A DNA stretch of 62,913 bases from Candidatus Peregrinibacteria bacterium (GTDB lineage: Bacteria; Patescibacteriota; Gracilibacteria; UBA1369; JACRIC01), in the NCBI GenBank assembly GCA_016188705.1, contig JACPHH010000006.1:1-62913 (forward strand), read 5' to 3'. Positions within the stretch are counted from its first letter, which is position 1. Every line of letters starts with the position of its first letter. Shown piece by piece: positions 52,401 through 59,398 of the stretch. The position numbers and the translations under genes were made by a program. Below the pieces are notes generated by a model. The model saw nothing but the letters and a program-made list of their open reading frames with translations. It was not told the origin of the DNA and did no database searches.

Positions 52401-53424
52401 GGAATACGAGCGACGATACCTTAACGTCAGCTTCAGCGCCTGCTGTCAAATTGACATTAAGAAATTTTACAGCTGTCGCGCCCTTTGGAATTGTATTATT
52501 AGCAACCACGGTTCCCATAGAAACCGTCAAATCACCAACTGTTACAACTACCGCGTCACAAGCATCACCCGCTCCATCGGCGTCAGTGTCTACTTGATCA
52601 GCATTTGCAACATCTGGACAGTTGTCACTGCCATCAGCAATATCATCTCCATCTCGATCTTCGTCCGTACAAGCATCACCTACACCGTCATTATCTCCAT
52701 CTTCTTGCGTAGCGTTAGCAGTATATGGACAGTTATCGACATCATCCGCTACTCCATCGCTGTCACTATCTTTTACAACGACGTTGCAGCTTGCTCTTTC
52801 CGTAGGACTCTGAGCCATGACGGCAATCTTGGCAATCTGCGCCCTAGTTACGTTATCACTAGGACCAAAATTACCATTGCTATATCCATCAATCACGCTC
52901 CAGTAATATCCTGTTTCCACAAAACTTTCATACCAAGCTCCATCAGCGACATCCGGGAAGGTAGAACCCGCTCCGCATGTCTGCTCTGGAACACCAAAGG
53001 TATTTATAAGAATCTTCATGGCTTGCGCGCGATTTACAGCATCTCCAGGACCGAATTTCCCGGTTGGATTTCCTGCTTCATCGGCATATCCCATGACAAT
53101 ACCGTTCTTCGCAGCAGTTTCGACATACTGATAGTACCAAGCACTCGAAGATACATCATCGAAGCTTGGACCACCCGAGGTGTCGATATCATATTGTCCT
53201 GCTGTAACTGCTATCTTTACGAGTTCAGCTCGATTGAGTGTTCGATCAGGGTAGAAATAATCACCCTCATCGACAACTCCGTCAGCGACGAGCTGTTCCA
53301 CGTAACTAAATGCCCAATGATCTTCAGGCACATCCTTGAAGCCAGCCAAAGCGATTTGAAGCCCCATAGTAGAAAGGAGCATCGTCGCCATGGAAATGCT
53401 GGCCAACATTTTTCGAATGTTCAT
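49498..53424 (-). CDS. SLH-domain S-layer/surface protein
   Basis: 1308 aa secreted protein. Signal peptide with a hydrophobic core at residues 6-26, likely cut after ALA at 27. Three SLH domains follow (about 28-72, 86-142, 155-203; FKDVPEDHWA, FDDVSSSAWYYQYVE, FPDVADGAWYESFVE) for binding to cell-wall polymer. Residues 219-290 are calcium-binding thrombospondin type 3 repeats (DSDSDGVADDVDNCP and two more). The rest is Thr/Ser-rich beta-sandwich-like repeats with few charged residues. It is probably the major surface-layer subunit and may be a glycan acceptor; that is inference. The upstream 325-bp spacer and its own terminator suggest single-gene transcription. Confidence 0.92.
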   Translation of the reverse strand: MNIRKMLASISMATMLLSTMGLQIALAGFKDVPEDHWAFSYVEQLVADGVVDEGDYFYPDRTLNRAELVKIAVTAGQYDIDTSGGPSFDDVSSSAWYYQYVETAAKNGIVMGYADEAGNPTGKFGPGDAVNRAQAMKILINTFGVPEQTCGAGSTFPDVADGAWYESFVETGYYWSVIDGYSNGNFGPSDNVTRAQIAKIAVMAQSPTERASCNVVVKDSDSDGVADDVDNCPYTANATQEDGDNDGVGDACTDEDRDGDDIADGSDNCPDVANADQVDTDADGAGDACDAVVVTVGDLTVSMGTVVANNTIPKGATAVKFLNVNLTAGAEADVKVSSLVFHRTGVGSVNDFSNVYLYNGDERLTSGKSISSDTNEAEFNNLGVTVPAGESVELSVKADTSTSATTGDQNAFEFTGVDKIDSSAETVNLSGALVGGYMQISGSTAGTITIAKNGSISNPKVGETNVKIAEFQLTAANEDMTLQKVALVVKGSVSASADLSNFKLYQSTTEIATDDAVNKDDVMTFSLATPYTLKKGDNRNFYVYADISSKADANDTIQVYMEEDTDLLAVGLVYGYGSQVSRNNYDGDQTTDSDGDGTVPDSSNSTLEGGQVTIAFNGPVAADVALNGKDVTFMKLNLSTQRNIDVKKMTLSITAAGANTTTGAANLWNSTSTVANFTDIKIIDADSGNTLMGPRELTATTSVGAGDDLSQTLNFTDSWTLAAGTSKNLAVTMDIANQTAISTEVFYVTLAAVSQTEGIRDVDAGGSTYITDIVPSSAIQGNNMTVRTASLTIGLASSPVSDTFVKGSTNVPSVGFTFTAGTAGDVFVTDVVLQGYFDENVDGTYGATGTDNSKSLKDTVPSVDLYDANGNKISSVTKNVSSTGSATFSGLTWTIKAGATEKLEVRATSLSTTAPQNSTNDRFSFDVSSVTAQKKDDGSAITVTPGSPNGGATPTKIVTVSSAGSLVIANADNVVTDSKVVAGVNGVLVSKFKATATDEDFMITKSNYLVSNLSSGTTNDVEQVYLVYTGKDGKSVTSSKEVVTGTSPKLANFTNMSFYVPKDKTVEFSVYMDTDTIESGSSISGDRIRIDFDATDATDEFEAIGQSSGSSVIDSVTSGDLDVSNGNHVGLYKTVPTFATNTTSSGCPTNSTKPTSGTNNLYCFDVTADANGAVDLYQVALQVAGSSITPGTLSLYDYADQSTVLDTAAVSSNVATFTLSAADTISAGGKVTYIVKGSLTIDTSAQNNSISTRVQDDTSFASNAAAASVSGNTVWSDRSATSHGLATTDWTNGYKATGLPTDQISMSL

Positions 53425-53749
53425 AATCTTTGTACGTGTTAAGAAATAATTTTTTATAAAAATATATATATTTAAAAGTTAATTGTTTGATTATAAGCTT
53501 TATTTTAAAAAACATAATATTTTAGTTTTTTAAAATTCTATACTTTATTCTATACTTTGAATTTTTCACTTTCACCTAATTTTCAAGGGACGAAATTTCT
53601 GAGTATATATATAAGGTGGTCGATAGCAAAGTTTTCTACGCCTGTTTATGTTTGCATTGTATTAAACTCATTCCCTGTCAAAAAGTTTCATAAATCTCTT
53701 TGACAGACTCTATTATTAATGTCGTTCCCGTGTTACTTCATTTTATTCT

Positions 53750-53822
53750 GAGTCCCAACGGGACTCGAACCCGTGTTTTCGCCGTGAGAGGGCGATGTCC
53801 TAAACCGCTAGACGATGGGACC
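53750..53822 (-). tRNA. tRNA-Glu (CUC)
   Basis: Minus-strand cloverleaf: acceptor GGTCCCA pairs with TGGGACT, D-arm GTCTAGCGGTTTAGGAC, anticodon stem TCGCC/GGCGA with loop CTCTCAC (anticodon CUC), and T-arm ACGGG-TTCGAGT-CCCGT. The body is nearly the standard bacterial tRNA-Glu. CCA is not encoded. Confidence 0.95.
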
Positions 53823-53845
53823 TCTCTTTACAGCCCCTTTACAGT

Positions 53846-53880
53846 CCCAATCAAATTACCTTAGCAATCAAGTTACCTTA
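53846..53880 (+). repeat. 17-bp tandem duplication upstream of tRNA-Glu
   Basis: AATCAAATTACCTTAG followed by CAATCAAGTTACCTTAG, two near-identical 17-bp units (one difference) in the region between a possible promoter and the tRNA. An adjacent CTTTACAGCCC/CTTTACAGTCC pair is similarly duplicated. Confidence 0.7.
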
Positions 53881-53887
53881 GGCAGTT

Positions 53888-53916
53888 TATAGAATTCCCT
53901 TTTTTTTATCAAGGGT
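53888..53916 (-). promoter_or_regulatory. Possible tRNA-Glu promoter
   Basis: On the minus strand TTGATA is followed after 15-17 bases by TATAAA/TAAACT, about 65 bp upstream of the tRNA. Good -35 match; -10 spacing is uncertain. The duplicated 17-mers lie between this site and the tRNA. Confidence 0.4.
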
Positions 53917-54451
53917 TTATAATGTAAAATTCGCAGGAGCATGCCTATTTTTCCTACTTATTTTTTCATTAGCCATTCTTTTATAGTTTTTTCTCATATT
54001 TTTGTCAATCGTAACTTGATTAATCAATTATTCTTTTTTATTTACTTTTAGACATTTTTTGAACAAGTTTTAAACAAGTTTTCTTATTACTTGATTAACC
54101 GTTCGATATATCACCCCGCCTTTTTTAGCTCATTTCTTCTTTCTATCTATTGAGTAGTCAAATTTGTTTATATATTTTTGATAAATTGATCATTCTTTAT
54201 TCTTTTATTTTAGCCATAAAATGTACTATTATTTTATTTCCATATATTAAATAACGTTTGTTTATTTTTTTGATAACTTGATCATTTCATTATTGATGAA
54301 TTCACTCATGCTTTTTTTGATTAGTCATTTTAGTATTTTTGTTTATTTAAAGTCATTTTTTATTAGTCATTTTTTATTAGTCAAATTCTTATTTACATTT
54401 TAATTTTTTATTTTATAATATCTATTTTAGAAACAGTCAAAACTTAAAACC

Positions 54452-54581
54452 ATACCTGCCCACCGCCGTTACTTTTTATTCAAATAAAAATAGGACGGGG
54501 ACTCCATTTTCGCTACGCTTCGCTATGCGCTCAAATGGCAATCCCCGCCCTATTTTTTCAAAAAAAGCGGTGGGCAGATAC
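54452..54581 (+). mobile_element. 130-bp hairpin MITE, copy C
   Basis: Starts ATACCTGCCCACC and ends GTGGGCAGATAC. Inner arms CGGGGACTCCATTT and AAATGGCAATCCCCG surround the loop CGCTACGCTTCGCTATGCG. Perfect 8-bp direct repeats TTAAAACC flank it at 54444-54451 and 54582-54589. Same length and structure as copies A and B. Confidence 0.92.
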
Positions 54582-54624
54582 TTAAAACCTTGCATTTTCA
54601 TAACTAAAATGGCATTTTTCAAAG

Positions 54625-54650
54625 GGTCCATTATCGGGGTCCATTATCGA
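54625..54650 (+). repeat. 13-bp tandem duplication upstream of dnaJ
   Basis: GGGTCCATTATCG twice in tandem, ending 18 bp before the dnaJ start codon. A degenerate palindromic-element end (GGCATTTTTCAAAGG) lies just before it. Confidence 0.75.
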
Positions 54651-54667
54651 AAATTAAACTGAAAATT

Positions 54668-55789
54668 ATGACAGAAAATTACTATTCCATCCTTGGAATT
54701 GATAAAAATGCTTCCGACGATGAAATTAAACGGGCATATAGACGGCTTGCTCAAAAATATCATCCTGATCGCAACAGCGGAAACAAAGAAGCCGAGCAGC
54801 AATTTAAGAAGATTAACATGGCGTACGAAGTGCTTTCCGATAAAGAAAAAAGGGGAAATTATGATCAATTTGGAGAAGCGGGAGCCAATTTTGATCCTTC
54901 GCAGGGTTTTACTGGTCAGGGATTCGATTTTTCCGATTTCAATACAGGTTTTGGAGATATATTTGAATCATTTTTTGGATCTGGCACGCGTTCAAGGAAA
55001 AAAGGGGGCCAGTCAATGCGAGGAAATGATATCGAAGCCCTTTTAAAGCTCCGTTTTGAAGAAGCGGCATTTGGCACCGAAAAAGAACTCAAAGTGACCA
55101 AATCCGTCGTTTGTGAACGATGCAAGGGACAGGGCAATGAACCAGGTTCAAAAATAGTAACTTGTCAACATTGCGGTGGCAGCGGCGAGATTCGCACGGT
55201 TCGTTCGACGTTTTTAGGACAAATGGCGACATCCAGAGCATGCGACGTATGCAGAGGCGAAGGTAAAATGCCTGAAACGCCCTGTCGTGATTGCAATAGA
55301 GCCACGCGCGTACGCAAAACCGAGCATATTCGAGTAAAAATTCCGGAAGGCATTGATTCTGGCGCCACCATTCGTCTTTCCGAAAAGGGCGAAGGCGGCA
55401 TGAAAGGCGGTCCCTCCGGCGACTTGTTTATTCACGTTGAGGTTGAACCTTCAGCCATCTATAAACGTAATGGATATGACATTTATAGCGACAAACATGT
55501 TCACGTTCTTCAAGTGACCCTCGGCGATGAAATTTCAGTGGAAACACTTCACGGACTCGTTCAACTCAAAATTCCAGCAGGAACACAAAGCGGAACTCTT
55601 TTTAAATTAAAAGAACGCGGCATAAAAAAGCTCCGCGCCAAGGGCTTAGGCGACCATTATGTTCGGATCATTATCAATATCCCCCTGAAATTGAGCAAAA
55701 AAGAAAGGGAACTCTATTCTCAACTTGCCTTAGAGGCCGGTCTCAAAGTAAAAACTGATGAAAGTCTTTTGAAACGCATGGGGTTATAA
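54668..55789 (+). CDS. dnaJ: Chaperone DnaJ
   Basis: 373 aa Hsp40 co-chaperone that stimulates DnaK ATPase and binds unfolded proteins. J domain at residues 1-68 with the HPD motif at 32-34, a Gly/Phe-rich stretch to about 118 (GFTGQGFDFSDF), a zinc domain with CERCKGQG (149), CQHCGGSG (166), CDVCRGEG (192) and CRDCNRAT (206), then two C-terminal substrate domains. The fourth zinc repeat keeps both cysteines but has lost the two glycines (NRAT instead of x-G-x-G). No grpE or dnaK is adjacent in the window. Confidence 0.95.
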   Translation: MTENYYSILGIDKNASDDEIKRAYRRLAQKYHPDRNSGNKEAEQQFKKINMAYEVLSDKEKRGNYDQFGEAGANFDPSQGFTGQGFDFSDFNTGFGDIFESFFGSGTRSRKKGGQSMRGNDIEALLKLRFEEAAFGTEKELKVTKSVVCERCKGQGNEPGSKIVTCQHCGGSGEIRTVRSTFLGQMATSRACDVCRGEGKMPETPCRDCNRATRVRKTEHIRVKIPEGIDSGATIRLSEKGEGGMKGGPSGDLFIHVEVEPSAIYKRNGYDIYSDKHVHVLQVTLGDEISVETLHGLVQLKIPAGTQSGTLFKLKERGIKKLRAKGLGDHYVRIIINIPLKLSKKERELYSQLALEAGLKVKTDESLLKRMGL

Positions 55790-55842
55790 AAGAAACTTTT
55801 GAAAAATACCCTATTCATGGATAAGTTCTTATTCGATTTTTT

Positions 55843-55860
55843 TTCTTGCGCGCGCAAGAA
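55843..55860. repeat. 18-bp perfect palindrome
   Basis: TTCTTGCGCGCGCAAGAA is a perfect inverted repeat, GC-rich in an AT-rich spacer 54 bp after dnaJ. A T run precedes it but none follows on the plus strand, so it is not a standard terminator. It could be a protein-binding site or mRNA 3'-end hairpin. Confidence 0.6.
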
Positions 55861-55876
55861 GAATATAATAGATTAA

Positions 55877-56040
55877 AGGAGCCTCTGAAAAATATCTTTT
55901 CTACTGTACTTTGCAAATTTTGGCTGCAAATTCTTCACCGCTCCTCGACGTATCTTACATGATACGCCTTTGTCGCGGTTCAAAATTTTCGCACAAAATT
56001 TGCAAATTTCGTAACGAAAATCTATTTTTCAGAAGCTCCT
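55877..56040 (+). repeat. Palindromic element, full length, intergenic
   Basis: 164 bp, AGGAGCCTCTGAAAAAT to ATTTTTCAGAAGCTCCT, with central CGTATCTTACATGATACG and inner arms GCAAATTTTGGCTGCAAAT and AAATTTGCAAATTTCG. Like the other intergenic full copy it is stop-free in the GGA-GCC-TCT-GAA frame over its length. Confidence 0.9.
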
Positions 56041-56062
56041 AAAAGATGAATTAAAAATACGT

Positions 56063-56626
56063 ATGGCAATAACACTTTCCTGGGACCTTTTTATCATTGT
56101 TTTTTTTACTGTCATTATTGCCTACAGTTTTATTATTGGTAAACACCAGACACTCAAAGTTATTATCGGTACTTATATTGCCGTTCTTACGGCTGACGGA
56201 CTTGGAAATCTTATTCAACAATACGTTTTTGGCAATAGTCCCGCTCTGAAAATATTGCCGGCTGCTTATGAAGATCGAGCGCTCATTCTTTTAAAAATTT
56301 TTGTATTTATATTAGTAATAGTTGTTATCTCCGTGCGTGGCGGTTTTCATATTGATCTCCCTATTGAATCAACGAAAATCGGACAACTGCTTACCACGTT
56401 TTGTTTCGGGTTTTTGAACGCAGGGCTTATAGTGAGTACCATTTTGGTCTATGTGTCTGGTTTTTCTTTTGTGCAGGGCGCGTCGGACATCGCGCTCAGT
56501 CCGATATTTTCACTCTATCGGGATTCGCAGATGGTGCAAATTATGATTAATCATTATAATTTCTGGTTTTCTCTTCCCGCGATTGCCTTTGTATTTCAAA
56601 GCTTTGCCGGCAGAGATGAATCTTAA
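56063..56626 (+). CDS. Integral membrane protein, CvpA-like
   Basis: 187 aa with four or five hydrophobic segments (about residues 8-28, 33-50, 73-96, 107-133 and 160-180). The layout, with a charged loop DLPIESTKIGQLL between helices, resembles small CvpA/colicin V-production-type proteins, but I cannot confirm the family. It lies between a full-length palindromic element and a degenerate one, with no operon partner. Function unknown. Confidence 0.6.
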   Translation: MAITLSWDLFIIVFFTVIIAYSFIIGKHQTLKVIIGTYIAVLTADGLGNLIQQYVFGNSPALKILPAAYEDRALILLKIFVFILVIVVISVRGGFHIDLPIESTKIGQLLTTFCFGFLNAGLIVSTILVYVSGFSFVQGASDIALSPIFSLYRDSQMVQIMINHYNFWFSLPAIAFVFQSFAGRDES

Positions 56627-56630
56627 AAAC

Positions 56631-56695
56631 TCATTCGGAAATAACCTTTTTACTGCAATGCTCAAATTTTGGCTGTAAACGATTTATTGCGCCTT
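56631..56695 (+). repeat. Degenerate palindromic-element half
   Basis: TTTTTACTGCAATG, then CAAATTTTGGCTGTAAA and GCGCCTT, match the left arm of the 55877 copy with many changes and a damaged terminus. Probably an old copy. Confidence 0.6.
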
Positions 56696-56756
56696 GTTTT
56701 TTCCTTACCGAAATAGCATTTTTTTTAAGATGATGTATTTTTTCATTGAGGTTCTC

Positions 56757-56785
56757 TTGCTTTTTTCTTATTGGATTCGTACAAT
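56757..56785 (+). promoter_or_regulatory. tRNA-Lys promoter
   Basis: TTGCTT (56757-56762) and TACAAT (56780-56785) with exactly 17 bases between, about 25 bp upstream of the mature tRNA. A good sigma-70-type match. Confidence 0.6.
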
Positions 56786-56810
56786 ACGATGGCTGGATTT
56801 AAGGAAATAT

Positions 56811-56883
56811 GGGTCAGTAGCTCAGTTGGTAGAGCGGCAGCCTTTTAAGCTGAAGGTCCTGGGTTCGATTCCCAGCTGACCCA
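56811..56883 (+). tRNA. tRNA-Lys (UUU)
   Basis: Acceptor GGGTCAG pairs with CTGACCC, D-arm GCTCAGTTGGTAGAGC, anticodon loop CTTTTAA (anticodon UUU), T-arm CTGGG-TTCGATT-CCCAG, discriminator A. The first anticodon-stem pair is mismatched. CCA is not encoded. Confidence 0.95.
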
Positions 56884-57012
56884 TAGAAAATTCTTTTAAA
56901 AGCTTGATGCGGTAATATCTTTCGTTTCTTTTATCAAGTGATTTTTTTATATAAATATCATCCGCGATCGTTTTTTCCTTGATTCGTTTTTCTATTTCGG
57001 TTATACAAACAT

Positions 57013-57018
57013 AAGGAG
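57013..57018 (+). promoter_or_regulatory. Strong Shine-Dalgarno before a TTG start
   Basis: AGGAGG lies 9 bases before the TTG at 57028. It is one of the few strong ribosome-binding sites in the window and decides the TTG start over the ATG at 57043. Confidence 0.75.
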
Positions 57019-57027
57019 GATATTTTT

Positions 57028-58056
57028 TTGATTAATCAACTTATGGAAAAAGGCTTACTGACAATCAATGAAGCCTCAAGTCTTAGTGGCAAGTCACCAC
57101 AGACGATTCGGCGTCTTCTTAAACAAAAAAAATTAAAATTTCGCAGAAAAAGAACTCCACAGGGTTTCAGTTATTTTATTGATCGAAGCAGTATCGCTGA
57201 TTATTTTGATCTTGATAGCGCTGATCAAACTTCTGAAATATCAGCAGAATCGGGTGATCATGTGGCAGCAAAGCAAGTCAATAATGAAACTACTCAGGGG
57301 AATGATACAACCTTGCAAGGTCATAGAAATGCCACTCAGATCAATAATAAAGCTGCTCAAGGAAATGATACAACTTTGCGAGGTCATAGAAATGCCACTC
57401 AAGTTAATGATGAATCGGGGCAAAACTATAGTAATGCCACTCAAGTCAATGATAAATCTGGACAAAACTCTGGCAAAGCTACTCAAATCAATAATGAATC
57501 GGGGCAAAATTATGGCAAAGCCACTCAAGTCAATGATGAAACTGAACAAAACTCTGAAAAATCCTCATCGGCATCTTCACAAACAAAATATGGTTTTTCT
57601 CATGGAAGAAATGATGAACTGAATGGATTAAACAGGATTCCAATGGAAGATATCATTGAAATCGATGCCAATGCTGATTTTGAATATAACGAAAGAGATC
57701 AAGCCTCGTCTGTTTTTTCTCAACCATTAAGCACTCCCCACGGAGAATCGTCTGTTTCGTCAGGAAGAAGCGCTCAAAATACGGCAGCAGGTAATCGCGC
57801 CGGTGGCGGCTATCACTCGACTGGATATGGAGCAGGCTCGAATCCCGCTCAGGAAACAGCTCAATACAGTATTGATTTTAATAAAACGATTCTTCAACTC
57901 ATTAATCAGTACGATCGGATTCTTTCCCAACAAGAAGAAGATAAAAGAAAGCTTTTTAAGCTCCTGGAAGATTTTCAGGAAAGAGTAATATCGCTCGAAT
58001 CCCGCATTAAACAACTTGAAGCTCCGAAAAAAAAGAAATGGTTCCATGTTTTTTAA
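57028..58056 (+). CDS. HTH/tandem-repeat/coiled-coil protein
   Basis: 342 aa. Residues 8-58 are a MerR/excisionase-like helix-turn-helix (TINEASSLSGKSPQTIRRLL, then the wing RKRTPQGFSYFIDRSS). Residues about 80-190 are low-complexity Asn/Gln/Thr-rich repeats: 21-residue units (NATQxNN...LRGHR) followed by 14-residue units (NATQVNDESGQNYS type). A disordered stretch and a C-terminal coiled coil (about 285-330, NQYDRILSQQEEDKRKLFKLLEDF) end in KKKKWFHVF. The order HTH, spacer, coiled coil recalls chromosome-organising proteins such as RacA, but no homology is claimed. Single gene, TTG start. Confidence 0.78.
   Translation: MINQLMEKGLLTINEASSLSGKSPQTIRRLLKQKKLKFRRKRTPQGFSYFIDRSSIADYFDLDSADQTSEISAESGDHVAAKQVNNETTQGNDTTLQGHRNATQINNKAAQGNDTTLRGHRNATQVNDESGQNYSNATQVNDKSGQNSGKATQINNESGQNYGKATQVNDETEQNSEKSSSASSQTKYGFSHGRNDELNGLNRIPMEDIIEIDANADFEYNERDQASSVFSQPLSTPHGESSVSSGRSAQNTAAGNRAGGGYHSTGYGAGSNPAQETAQYSIDFNKTILQLINQYDRILSQQEEDKRKLFKLLEDFQERVISLESRIKQLEAPKKKKWFHVF
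57283..57555 (+). repeat. In-frame tandem repeats, 63- and 42-bp units
   Basis: Two or so 63-bp units coding for NATQ...GNDTTLxGHR, then four 42-bp units coding for (N/K)ATQ(V/I)N(D/N)(E/K)SGQN-x-x. Both unit lengths are multiples of three. Neighbouring units differ at few positions, so copy number may vary between strains. Confidence 0.88.
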
Positions 58057-58126
58057 AATATTTATTATCGATTTTTTTATCAATTCGCTATAGTGTTGGT
58101 GTTGCGTTTTTTTTTAAAAAAATTCT

Positions 58127-59386
58127 ATGTCACGATTTTTTGAAACCACCCTTGAACAACTGAAAAAAGCCGCCAAAACCATGAAGCTTTCGCCTTCGGT
58201 TTTTACTATCCTTGAAGAGCCCCAAAGAATCGTTACGGCTCATATTCCCGTTACAATGGATAATGGTACTATCCAAATATTCCGCGGTTACCGAGTGCAA
58301 CATAATAACGCAAGGGGTCCTTATAAAGGTGGCATCCGCTATCATCCGGATGTCAATATGGAAGAAGTAAAAGCCCTTGCTCTCCTCATGACTATAAAGT
58401 GCGCGGTGGTCAATCTCCCTTTGGGAGGCGGAAAGGGCGGCATTGAAGTAGATTCACATAAACTTTCTCAGCGTGAACTCGAAGCGCTGACTCGAGGTTA
58501 CACTCGCCTCATGGCTCCAATTCTTGGCCCAAAAATTGATGTTCCTGCTCCGGATGTCTATACCAACGCGCAAATTATGGCTTGGATTTATGATGAATAT
58601 TCAAAAATCACAGGCAAAGACTCTCCCGCGGTTGTTACGGGAAAAGCCGTTGGCAAGGGCGGTTCCCTTGGACGTGAATCAGCGACAGCTCAAGGTGGAT
58701 TTTATGTTCTCATGGAATTTATACAAAAAATGAAAAAAAATCCAAAGGACATGACGGTGGTGATTCAAGGATTTGGAAATGCCGGCTCATTCATTGCCCG
58801 AATGGTCCATGACGCGGGCTTTCGACTTATCGCGGTTTCGGATTCCAAGGGCGGTCTTTACTGTAAAGGCGGTATTGATCCCGCCATAGCCTATTCATGC
58901 AAACGCGAATCTCACAGCGTTCAAAATTGTGAAATTGCCGGTATCGAATATACAAAGAAAGGGGAAGGCGTCTGCAAACGTATTTCCAACGCGGAACTTC
59001 TCGAACTTCCATGTGACATTTTGGTTCTTTCGGCGCTCGAAAATCAAATTACGGCTTCAAATGCCAAAAATATTCGCGCGCATATCATTCTTGAACTTGC
59101 CAATGGTCCGACTGACGCTGAAGGAGATATTATTCTTGAAAAACGCGGTATTACTGTTTTGCCTGATATACTCGCCAACGCAGGAGGAGTTACCGTGAGT
59201 TATTTTGAGTGGCTTCAGAATCTTCAAAAAAAACAGTGGACCGAAAAAATCGTCCTCGCAAAACTTAAAAAAACCATGGTGGAAGCTTTTAATGAAGTGT
59301 ATGCTATGAGTAGAAAGTATAAAATAGGTCTGCGGCAAGGAGCTCTTATTACCGCGCTCAAACGTCTCGAAGATACTATTATTTAA
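58127..59386 (+). CDS. gdhA: Glutamate dehydrogenase
   Basis: 419 aa hexameric-type glutamate dehydrogenase, converting 2-oxoglutarate and ammonia to glutamate or the reverse. Substrate and catalytic region PYKGGIRYHPDV and NLPLGGGKGGI with the active-site lysine; the PAPDVYT segment carries the catalytic Asp. The NAD(P) domain has VVIQGFGNAGSFIA, and LANGPTDAEGD and ILANAGGV follow. Its product or substrate ammonia links nitrogen supply to the glutamine-dependent amidation above, but that is only a metabolic connection. The next gene, ppdK, starts 12 bp after its stop, so they form an operon. Confidence 0.95.
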   Translation: MSRFFETTLEQLKKAAKTMKLSPSVFTILEEPQRIVTAHIPVTMDNGTIQIFRGYRVQHNNARGPYKGGIRYHPDVNMEEVKALALLMTIKCAVVNLPLGGGKGGIEVDSHKLSQRELEALTRGYTRLMAPILGPKIDVPAPDVYTNAQIMAWIYDEYSKITGKDSPAVVTGKAVGKGGSLGRESATAQGGFYVLMEFIQKMKKNPKDMTVVIQGFGNAGSFIARMVHDAGFRLIAVSDSKGGLYCKGGIDPAIAYSCKRESHSVQNCEIAGIEYTKKGEGVCKRISNAELLELPCDILVLSALENQITASNAKNIRAHIILELANGPTDAEGDIILEKRGITVLPDILANAGGVTVSYFEWLQNLQKKQWTEKIVLAKLKKTMVEAFNEVYAMSRKYKIGLRQGALITALKRLEDTII

Positions 59387-59398
59387 ATTTTTGTCATT

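Larger units (their letters stand above)
53425..54667. other. 1.2-kb AT-rich intergenic region
   Basis: Between the S-layer gene and dnaJ. It contains tRNA-Glu (53750-53822), a 17-bp tandem duplication, a long low-complexity T-rich tract (about 53940-54430) with short ATTAGTCATTTTT repeats, the hairpin MITE copy C and a 13-bp tandem duplication. The S-layer promoter should lie in 53425-53640, where the minus strand has TATAGAAT-like boxes, but I cannot fix it. No protein gene seen. Confidence 0.8.

Noticed and set aside
52399-53442. 347-codon plus-strand open frame opposite the S-layer gene
   Set aside because: It mirrors the SLH and thrombospondin-repeat coding sequence; its peptide has no recognisable domain and the minus-strand product is clear.
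28576-54581. The three 130-bp hairpins as transcription terminators
   Set aside because: They carry terminal inverted repeats and 8-bp target duplications and lack a T run directly after the stem. They may still act as terminators secondarily.
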